From Acidimicrobiia bacterium UBA1281 (GTDB taxonomy: Bacteria > Actinomycetota > Acidimicrobiia > Actinomarinales > Actinomarinaceae), in assembly GCA_002308095.1 (NCBI GenBank), contig DBUV01000009.1, forward strand, positions 1 to 12,037: a stretch of DNA of 12,037 nt, read 5' to 3'. The notes beneath the pieces are model-generated. The model made no database searches and was not told the origin of the DNA. It saw only the letters and a program-made list of their open reading frames with translations. Positions within the stretch are counted from its first letter, which is position 1. Each line of letters begins with the position of its first letter. A program made the position numbers and the translations under genes. Of the stretch, positions 6,666 to 12,037 are shown piece by piece.

Positions 6666-7047
6666 AGCAATATTAGGCACAGGCAGAAGAAAAAGCTCAG
6701 TTGCGAGAGTAAGGCTCACAGAAGGTAGCGGAGAGTACACCTTTAATGGAAAAACAATGGAACAATACTTTCCAAGTCCCAATATGAGAATGAGAGTTAA
6801 TAAACCCTTTAATGTTGTAGACATGGATAAACAATTTGACCTACATGTGACACTTAATGGAAGTGGATTATCAGCACAAGCTGATGCAGTTGCACTTGGA
6901 ATATCTAGAGCACTAATACAATTTAATCCAGAACTAAGACCTAAACTTAAAAAAGCTGGATTACTCACTAGAGACTCTAGAAAAGTTGAACGTAAGAAAT
7001 ACGGACTTAAGAAAGCAAGAAGAGCCGAGCAGTTCACTAAAAGATAA
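6658..7047 (+). CDS. rpsI: 30S ribosomal protein S9 (uS9)
   Basis: The C-terminal tail of S9 reaches the P-site tRNA anticodon. The 129-residue product has GTGRRKSSVARVRL (7-20), the central NGSGLSAQADAVALGISRALI, and the basic end LTRDSRKVERKKYGLKKARRAEQFTKR, including the terminal KR. The central motif is looser than the usual GGG-x-x-GQAGA pattern: serine and alanine replace two glycines. It remains recognisable, and the ends fix the identity. The ATG overlaps the rplM stop by eight bases. glmM begins seven bases after the stop. Confidence 0.96.
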   Translation: MTEAILGTGRRKSSVARVRLTEGSGEYTFNGKTMEQYFPSPNMRMRVNKPFNVVDMDKQFDLHVTLNGSGLSAQADAVALGISRALIQFNPELRPKLKKAGLLTRDSRKVERKKYGLKKARRAEQFTKR

Positions 7048-7054
7048 TTCTTCA

Positions 7055-8362
7055 TTGAAAAAATATTTCGGGACAGATGGCATTAGGGGTATCCCTAATA
7101 AAACTTTAACTGAAAATATAGTCACAAATGTATGTGCTTCTGTTGAAAAAACATTAAATCCTGAATCAATAGCTTTAATTTCTGATACACGTGAATCTTC
7201 TGAAATAATTTGTGAATGGATAAGTAAAGGCTTTACTGAGAAAGTAGAAATTTTAAATTATGGAATATTGCCTTCCGGATCAATGCCAATTTTACTTAAC
7301 GAGCTAAACCATGACATGGGGATTATAATTTCGGCTTCCCATAATCCAAGTGAATACAATGGCATAAAACTAATTGATAAAAATGGATCTAAATTATCTG
7401 ACGATATAGAAATCTTAATCGAAGAAACTATGGCAGAAATTCAATTACCTAAAAAATGCTCTACGGTTAAAGATTCTCAATTAGGTTATGAAAAATATAA
7501 AGATTTTCTTGAATCTATAAACGATGTTGACTTTTCACAGTTCAACTTAGTAATTGATTCTGCAAATGGTGCAGCTTTTAAAATAATTGGCGATATGGTT
7601 CCAGAAGGCAACTCAGAAAAAATTACTCATATAGCTAACCAACCCAATGGTAACAATATTAATGAAAAATCTGGTGCTACAGATACGCAAAATCTTATAG
7701 ATGTTATGGAAAGAGGTCAACTAGGAGCTTCTTTTGATGGAGATGCTGATAGGTTAATCATGATTGATGAAAATAAGAAAATTGCTAACGGTGATGTCAT
7801 TATTGCGCTATTGGCTTCTTACTTTTCAAAAATAAAAGAACTTGATAATGAAAGTGTTGTTAGCACCGTAATGTCAAACTATGGATTCAAAATAGCTATG
7901 AAAAATAATCAATTTAACTTAATCGAAACCCCCGTAGGAGATAAGTATGTAGCAGAAGCAATGAAAAAACATGATGCAGTTCTTGGAGGTGAACAATCAG
8001 GACATATAATTTTTTCAAAATATTTACCAGTGGGGGATGGACTGGTAACATTTTTGTTAGTACTCAAAGCATTGAACTATTTCAATACAACACTAGAAAA
8101 TTTTAGAAAAGAACATATCCACGAATATCCTCAAAAACTAATAAATATTGAACTTGATGAAACGCTAAACAAAGAAGAACTCGAATTTATTAATCAAATT
8201 GCCTTTGATCTTTCTAATAAGAGAAATCTTGATGGAAGGTATTTAATCAGAAATTCTGGCACAGAACCACTTTTGAGAGTTCTAGTTGAGGCAAAAAACA
8301 ATAGTGAGATGGAAAGCTTTCTTGAGGAGCTACTTAATAAAATTAATAGTTACCTGAATTAA
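7055..8362 (+). CDS. glmM: Phosphoglucosamine mutase
   Basis: GlmM converts glucosamine-6-phosphate to glucosamine-1-phosphate, the second dedicated step to UDP-GlcNAc. From TTG 7055 the protein is 435 residues, near the family's usual 445. It begins MKKYFGTDGIRG, matching the conserved GlmM N-terminus. Other motifs are the phosphoserine loop SASHNP with Ser95, the metal loop DGDADR (228-233), the sugar-binding GEQSGH (312-317), and the phosphate-binding RNSGTEPLLRV (399-409), with Asn where Pro is more usual. The open frame extends to 6986, but that would overlap rpsI and add 23 unrelated residues. glmM next to rpsI is an actinobacterial arrangement. Its substrate is made by the next gene, glmS. 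Confidence 0.95.
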   Translation: MKKYFGTDGIRGIPNKTLTENIVTNVCASVEKTLNPESIALISDTRESSEIICEWISKGFTEKVEILNYGILPSGSMPILLNELNHDMGIIISASHNPSEYNGIKLIDKNGSKLSDDIEILIEETMAEIQLPKKCSTVKDSQLGYEKYKDFLESINDVDFSQFNLVIDSANGAAFKIIGDMVPEGNSEKITHIANQPNGNNINEKSGATDTQNLIDVMERGQLGASFDGDADRLIMIDENKKIANGDVIIALLASYFSKIKELDNESVVSTVMSNYGFKIAMKNNQFNLIETPVGDKYVAEAMKKHDAVLGGEQSGHIIFSKYLPVGDGLVTFLLVLKALNYFNTTLENFRKEHIHEYPQKLINIELDETLNKEELEFINQIAFDLSNKRNLDGRYLIRNSGTEPLLRVLVEAKNNSEMESFLEELLNKINSYLN

Positions 8363-8369
8363 AATAATT

Positions 8370-8390
8370 TCGTTATAATTTAAATAACGA
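8370..8390 (+). repeat. Hairpin TCGTTAT/ATAACGA upstream of the glmS ribozyme
   Basis: A perfect 7-base inverted repeat (8370-8376 with 8384-8390) encloses a 7-base loop. No T tract follows, so it is a poor intrinsic terminator. Its right arm shares bases 8386-8390 with the 5' strand of the helix that closes over the ribozyme, so the two structures cannot form together. It also contains the TATAAT box. Confidence 0.5.
8374..8379 (+). promoter_or_regulatory. Candidate -10 box of a glmS promoter
   Basis: TATAAT at 8374-8379 is a perfect -10 consensus. The best -35 match is only TTACCT (8350-8355, 3 of 6, spacer 18). Transcription would start near 8386, about 14 bases before the ribozyme cleavage site, which fits the short upstream segments that glmS ribozymes tolerate. 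AT-rich DNA produces such boxes by chance, so the position relative to the ribozyme is the main support. Confidence 0.45.
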
Positions 8391-8551
8391 GCAAATATAG
8401 CGCCAGACCTTGAAAAAGGTGACGAGGAAGTGTGTTATCGAAAATTCGGCGGATGCACACTCGGCTCTACGGTCGTAATAAATTGTTTAAAAACAGAAAG
8501 AAATTTCTGAACAGAGATAATTTAACGTAGTCTTATTTCAACTTGCTCGTT
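8386..8551 (+). repeat. Long-range 9-bp helix bracketing the glmS ribozyme
   Basis: AACGAGCAA (8386-8394) is perfectly complementary to TTGCTCGTT (8543-8551), and a U-G pair (8385-8552) could add a tenth. The 5' strand lies upstream of the predicted cleavage site A8399/G8400. The 3' strand lies five bases before the GGAG of glmS. The arms are 148 bases apart and enclose the whole ribozyme. Confidence 0.6.
8395..8526 (+). ncRNA. glmS self-cleaving ribozyme (glucosamine-6-phosphate activated)
   Basis: In known members, glucosamine-6-phosphate binds this leader RNA as a cofactor and the mRNA cuts itself, lowering GlmS synthesis. Core landmarks appear in order: AGCGCC (8399-8404) with predicted cleavage between A8399 and G8400; GACGAGG (8421-8427), whose first G probably corresponds to the catalytic G33/G40; ATCGA (8437-8441); and TCGGCGGATGC (8446-8456). 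Pairings by eye are: P1 CCUU/AAGG capped by GAAA (8407-8420); pseudoknot CGCC (8401-8404) with GGCG (8448-8451); P3 GUGUG (8430-8434) with CACAC (8456-8460); a P3.1-like hairpin (8462-8475) followed by GUAA; P4 UAAAUU (8479-8484) with AAUUUA (8519-8524); and an inner CAGAAA/UUUCUG hairpin with a GAAA loop (8494-8509). It sits directly before glmS, as expected. Confidence 0.95.
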
Positions 8552-8556
8552 GGAAT

Positions 8557-8560
8557 GGAG
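8557..8560 (+). promoter_or_regulatory. Ribosome binding site of glmS
   Basis: GGAG at 8557-8560 lies six bases before ATG 8567, the start that exposes the catalytic cysteine. It overlaps an in-frame ATG at 8555 that would otherwise be a candidate start. Confidence 0.7.
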
Positions 8561-8566
8561 AAATTT

Positions 8567-10363
8567 ATGTGCGGAATAATAGGCTATTCAGGTCAAAAAG
8601 AGCCCCTGCCAATATTGCTAGGTGGTTTATCTAGGTTAGAATATCGAGGATATGACTCGGCGGGTGTTGCAATAATCGATGGAGAAAATTTAACCATTGA
8701 AAAAAAAGAGGGTAAATTACAGGTCCTGAAAGATCACCTTTCAGACAAAAAAATAAATGGAAACATTGGTATTGGCCACACAAGATGGGCAACTCATGGT
8801 ATACCTAGTGATGAAAACGCCCACCCCCATTATGATAACAATCAAGATTTTGCCATAATCCACAATGGCATAATTGAGAATTATGCTGAAATGAAAGATG
8901 TTCTACTTGCAGATAACTATGAATTCGAATCTGAAACTGATACAGAAGTTGTAGCCGTGGAGTTAAGTAAGCAGTGGACCGGTAGTCTTCTGGAAACTGT
9001 AACAAATGTAGCAAAAAAACTTGATGGAACTTATGCCTTAGTTGTTACTACATCCAAACAACCAGACACTATAGTTGCTGGAAGAATGATGAGTCCATTG
9101 GTTCTTGGTGTAGGAAAGGATGAAGTCTTTTTAGCATCAGATTCTGCTGCAATACTAGAACATACTAAAAAAATGATATTTCTAGAAAATGGTGATTTTG
9201 TTGAAATTAAAGATGGTAAATATAAGCTATTTGACATCAATATGAACCCCATCACAAGAGACGTACAAGAAATTGAATGGGAGGTATCTGAAGCAGAAAA
9301 GTCTGGTTATGACCATTTCATGTATAAAGAGATACTTGAACAGGCAGAGGTTATCGAAAGAACAATTACAGGTAGATTAGAACTAGGGTCTGAGGAAATA
9401 CCAGTAGACGCAGCACAAGCAAAAAAGTTTGAAAAAATTTGGATTGTTGCATGTGGAACGGCTTATCATGCTGGTTTATTTGGAAAAGATTTATTCGAAA
9501 GGGTACTAGGTGTACCGGTTAGTGTAGAACTTGCTTCTGAATTTCGTTATAGAGAGCCAATTGTAGGTGAAAATGATTTAGGTATTGTTATATCTCAATC
9601 TGGTGAAACAATGGACACAATTGCTGCAACAGAATTATTAAAGGAAAACAATTCCCATGTCCTGGCTTTAGTGAATGTTGTAGGTAGTTCTTTAGCCAGA
9701 ATGGCAGATAGTGTACTATATCTTCACGTAGGACCAGAAATAGGAGTTGCTTCAACTAAGGCTTACCTTGGAATGCTTGTAGGACAACTTCTATTAGCTA
9801 AACATTGGGATGAATCTAATAAGCTAGGGACCTCTTTTGAAGAAATAAAGGAACTACCTTTATTAATTGAAGAAACTTTAAAATGTGAGCCACAAATAAA
9901 AGAAATTTCAAAATCAATTAACAAAAAAAATGATATTTATTTTATCGGCAGAGGGTTAGATTACGCTTTAGCAGCAGAAGGAGCACTAAAGTTAAAAGAG
10001 ATTTCTTACCTGCATGCAGAAGCACTCGCAGCAGGCGAACTTAAACATGGTACTTTGGCTTTAATAGAGGATGGAACTCCGATAATAGTTACTGCTAGTC
10101 AGCACCACCTTCTTGATAAAACAACTAGTAATGTCCAGGAGGTGAAGGCAAGGGGAGCGTATGTTATTGCAATTGGAGATAATTCTTCAAAGAAACTACA
10201 AGACATCTCAAATGAATACATCACACTTCCAGAAGCGAGTGAAATGTTATCAACAATTGTTTCAATTATCCCACTTCAATTTATTGCCTATCATGTTGCA
10301 AATCTAAACGGTGAATCTATTGATCAGCCTCGAAACTTAGCAAAGTCAGTAACTGTAGAGTAG
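8567..10363 (+). CDS. glmS: Glutamine-fructose-6-phosphate aminotransferase (isomerizing)
   Basis: GlmS makes glucosamine-6-phosphate from fructose-6-phosphate and glutamine, the entry step to amino sugars. The 598-residue protein has an N-terminal class II glutaminase domain: catalytic Cys2 after Met removal, HTRWATHG (71-78), HNGIIEN (99-105), Asp125. Two SIS isomerase domains follow, with CGTAYHAG (296-303), SQSGET (343-348), Glu485, His494 (GELKHG) and Lys593 in the C-terminal PRNLAKSVTVE. All expected catalytic residues are present. I start at ATG 8567 because Cys must directly follow Met; in-frame starts at 8543 (TTG) and 8555 (ATG) would bury the nucleophile. The gene is very probably controlled by the upstream ribozyme. 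alr follows seven bases after the stop. Confidence 0.97.
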   Translation: MCGIIGYSGQKEPLPILLGGLSRLEYRGYDSAGVAIIDGENLTIEKKEGKLQVLKDHLSDKKINGNIGIGHTRWATHGIPSDENAHPHYDNNQDFAIIHNGIIENYAEMKDVLLADNYEFESETDTEVVAVELSKQWTGSLLETVTNVAKKLDGTYALVVTTSKQPDTIVAGRMMSPLVLGVGKDEVFLASDSAAILEHTKKMIFLENGDFVEIKDGKYKLFDINMNPITRDVQEIEWEVSEAEKSGYDHFMYKEILEQAEVIERTITGRLELGSEEIPVDAAQAKKFEKIWIVACGTAYHAGLFGKDLFERVLGVPVSVELASEFRYREPIVGENDLGIVISQSGETMDTIAATELLKENNSHVLALVNVVGSSLARMADSVLYLHVGPEIGVASTKAYLGMLVGQLLLAKHWDESNKLGTSFEEIKELPLLIEETLKCEPQIKEISKSINKKNDIYFIGRGLDYALAAEGALKLKEISYLHAEALAAGELKHGTLALIEDGTPIIVTASQHHLLDKTTSNVQEVKARGAYVIAIGDNSSKKLQDISNEYITLPEASEMLSTIVSIIPLQFIAYHVANLNGESIDQPRNLAKSVTVE

Positions 10364-10370
10364 TTGAAAC

Positions 10371-11459
10371 ATGGATAGAGGATGTATATATGTCAACAAG
10401 TCCAGCTTTAGTGACAATATTCAATTCTTAAAGGGCTTTACCAATAAAGAGCTTTGCGTGGTCGTAAAGGCTAACGCTTATGGACACGGTATTGATTGGA
10501 CTGTGAATACTGCTATTGAATCGGGTGTTAAATGGTTTGCTGTAGCAGCAGTAGATGAGGCTATTTTAGTTAGAAAGATTTCAGATAATATTCGCATTCT
10601 CTTACTTTCAGAACCTTCTATTTCAGAGTTAGAAAAACTAGTGGTTAATAACATCGACACAACTGTATATAACGAAAAGTTTATTGATCAATTAGGCGAA
10701 TCGAAAGAAGCATTAAAAGTTCATTTAAAACTTGATACGGGAATGCATAGAGTTGGATGTAGTCCTGAAAACTTTTTAAGAATTCATGAGAAAATTCTAT
10801 CTTATAAAAATCTTACTCTAGAAGGCATCTGTACACATTTCCCTGTTGCAGACACCCAAAAAGAAGATACAAAACAGTCTGTCGATCTTTTCATGAAAAC
10901 AATTTCAAGTATTGATATTAAAAACCTTTTTATACATGCTGACAACTCAGCATCAACAACCTTCAACGATGAAAAGATTTTTAATCTAACAAGAGTAGGA
11001 TTAGCTGCTTACGGATATAGCATATCTCCAAACAGCGTAGCTGATAATTTAAAGCCAGTAATGGAAATTAAAACAAGGATATCAAATCTTCAAAGTAGAA
11101 AAAAAGGAGAAGCAGTCTCATACGGCAAAGCCTACGTTCTCGAAAAAGATTCCATAATAGCCACAGCTCCTATTGGTTATGGAGATGGTTATCCATGGAA
11201 TTCTTTTCCAGACGGCAAAGTCATAGTCAATAACGAATTTTGTAAATTAGTTGGTAGGGTCACCATGGATCAGATATTATTTGATGTTACTGACATGGAT
11301 GTAAAAATTGATGACGAGGTCATCATTTTGGGGACATCAAATGATAAATCTTTAAATATTTCAATTAAAGATATTGCAGTTTGGAATAAGACTATTGAGT
11401 GGGAGATCTTGACTAACATAAAAGATAATCGTTTGAACCGGATAGAAATTGATAACTAA
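10371..11459 (+). CDS. alr: Alanine racemase
   Basis: Alr interconverts L- and D-alanine with pyridoxal phosphate and supplies D-alanine for peptidoglycan. The 362-residue protein has the N-terminal TIM-barrel PLP site VVKANAYGHG with Lys33, HRVGC (Arg127), RVGLAAYG (208-215), and the C-terminal beta domain with the second catalytic base Tyr251 (VSYGKAY), IGYGDGY (268-274) and GRVTMDQ (295-301). The N-terminus is a few residues shorter than many homologues, but ATG 10371 directly precedes the first conserved strand. No strong Shine-Dalgarno is visible in the seven-base gap after glmS. The end overlaps tsaE by 11 bases. The alr-tsaE-tsaB order is common in Actinobacteria. Confidence 0.95.
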   Translation: MDRGCIYVNKSSFSDNIQFLKGFTNKELCVVVKANAYGHGIDWTVNTAIESGVKWFAVAAVDEAILVRKISDNIRILLLSEPSISELEKLVVNNIDTTVYNEKFIDQLGESKEALKVHLKLDTGMHRVGCSPENFLRIHEKILSYKNLTLEGICTHFPVADTQKEDTKQSVDLFMKTISSIDIKNLFIHADNSASTTFNDEKIFNLTRVGLAAYGYSISPNSVADNLKPVMEIKTRISNLQSRKKGEAVSYGKAYVLEKDSIIATAPIGYGDGYPWNSFPDGKVIVNNEFCKLVGRVTMDQILFDVTDMDVKIDDEVIILGTSNDKSLNISIKDIAVWNKTIEWEILTNIKDNRLNRIEIDN

Positions 11460-11853
11460 AGAATTACTTCAAGAAGATATAAAAGAGTTTGCAGACCAGT
11501 TCATCTTAGATCTAGCTATACCATCAGTTGTTGGGCTTAAAGGTACTTTAGGAGCGGGTAAAACTACTCTCATAAAATCTTTCATGCACTCTCTTGGTGT
11601 AAAAGAAAACATAACATCTCCAACCTTTAATATTGTTAAAACTTATCGAGTAGAAAAATTAAGAGTTTTTCATGTTGACCTCTACAGATTATCCTCTATT
11701 CATGAGTTCTTAGATTTAGATCTTCCTTTAAACGAGGAAGGTACATTATTTTTTATAGAGTGGTCTGATATGATTCCAGAATCAAAAACTAAAGGTTGGA
11801 GATTTTTAGATATAGAGATTATTGATGAAGTCACAAGGAAAGTAACATATTAA
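11449..11853 (+). CDS. tsaE: tRNA t6A biosynthesis ATPase TsaE
   Basis: TsaE is the ATPase that cycles the TsaB-TsaD complex during threonylcarbamoyl transfer to A37 of ANN-decoding tRNAs. The 134-residue protein has Walker A GTLGAGKTT (32-40), the switch-like TSPTF (56-60), HVDLYR (75-80) and the IEW motif (103-105), all typical. The TTG start at 11449 overlaps the end of alr by 11 bases, and no in-frame start nearer the Walker A gives a better N-terminus. tsaB starts two bases after the stop, so partner proteins are co-encoded. Confidence 0.93.
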   Translation: MITKELLQEDIKEFADQFILDLAIPSVVGLKGTLGAGKTTLIKSFMHSLGVKENITSPTFNIVKTYRVEKLRVFHVDLYRLSSIHEFLDLDLPLNEEGTLFFIEWSDMIPESKTKGWRFLDIEIIDEVTRKVTY

Positions 11854-11855
11854 AT

Positions 11856-12037
11856 ATGTATAAACTCTCGATATCAACCTCAGGCTCTTACACTTCTGCT
11901 TGTCTTCATGAAGAAAAATTAATTGCTAGCTTAATTTTCAAATCGAGCCAAGGTTCAACAAATTTACTATTAAGTGAAATAGATGAATTATTAACCAAGA
12001 CAAATGTAAGTAAAAAAGATCTTGGGGCAATATATCT
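11856..12037 (+). CDS. tsaB: tRNA t6A biosynthesis protein TsaB, N-terminal part (cut by window end)
   Basis: The frame opens at ATG 11856, two bases after the tsaE stop, and runs to the window edge, giving 60 complete codons. The protein starts MYKLSISTSGSYTSACLHEEKLIAS and continues to LLLSEIDELLTKTNVSKKDLGAIY. This matches the start of TsaB, an inactive ASKHA-fold partner of TsaD: a first beta hairpin with (I)xTS, a charged turn, then the helix leading to the 'xxAI' strand. The aspartate of the usual IDTS is replaced by serine (ISTS). The diagnostic GPGSFTGLR region would lie beyond the edge, so the name rests partly on position after tsaE. Confidence 0.82.
   Translation, partial: MYKLSISTSGSYTSACLHEEKLIASLIFKSSQGSTNLLLSEIDELLTKTNVSKKDLGAIY

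Noticed and set aside
6986..7054. Longer glmM frame starting at 6986
   Set aside because: It runs through the end of rpsI; the conserved N-terminus YFGTDGIRG starts right after TTG 7055.
8370..8390. Intrinsic terminator after glmM
   Set aside because: The stem is mostly A-T and no T tract follows; it is reported only as a hairpin.
8543..8566. glmS starts at TTG 8543 or ATG 8555
   Set aside because: Either would place residues before the catalytic cysteine, which must be exposed by removal of one methionine; 8543 is also inside the long-range helix arm.

Overview
The window is a dense, AT-rich (roughly one third G+C by eye) bacterial chromosome segment. Every supported gene lies on the + strand, mostly with overlapping or near-touching ends. 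It holds the end of the spc operon, the alpha operon, and a run of amino-sugar, cell-wall and tRNA-modification genes: secY(3' end)-adk-map-infA-rpmJ-rpsM-rpsK-rpsD-rpoA-rplQ-(membrane protein)-truA-rplM-rpsI-glmM-[glmS ribozyme]-glmS-alr-tsaE-tsaB(5' end). No mobile element, tRNA, rRNA or CRISPR array is visible.

Likely organism: the order rpsI-glmM-glmS-alr-tsaE-tsaB, the short-LID adenylate kinase and the cysteine-free S4 all resemble Actinobacteria (a related but more spread-out order is known in Mycobacterium). In Firmicutes, ECF transporter genes usually sit between rplQ and truA, and these are absent. Low G+C, tight packing and frequent TTG starts (7 of 18 visible starts) suggest a streamlined, free-living low-GC actinobacterium, for example a marine Actinomarinales-like lineage. 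This placement is inference and was not tested with a tree.

Region 1 (1-1766): secY, adk and map form a tight chain. Region 2 (1767-4871): a possible promoter precedes infA, followed by infA, rpmJ, rpsM, rpsK, rpsD, rpoA and rplQ. L36 and S4 both lack the zinc-binding cysteines. Region 3 (4873-6142): a five-segment membrane protein, probably Yip1-like, and truA. Each starts with TTG one base after the previous stop. Region 4 (6143-8362): a promoter-like element inside an inverted repeat, then rplM, rpsI and glmM. Region 5 (8363-8566): a noncoding leader with a clear glmS self-cleaving ribozyme, a consensus -10 box, and an unexpected 9-bp helix. That helix joins the segment upstream of the cleavage site to the segment just before the glmS ribosome binding site. 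Region 6 (8567-12037): glmS, alr, tsaE and the start of tsaB.

How the genes work together: GlmS makes glucosamine-6-phosphate and GlmM converts it to glucosamine-1-phosphate for UDP-GlcNAc and peptidoglycan. Alr supplies D-alanine for the same wall. The ribozyme would let glucosamine-6-phosphate shut down glmS. TsaE and TsaB, with TsaD and TsaC elsewhere, make the t6A tRNA modification. The rest is translation, transcription and protein-export machinery.

The most interesting part is the glmS leader: a ribozyme best known from Firmicutes in an actinobacterial-type gene context, bracketed by a long-range helix that could couple cleavage to translation.
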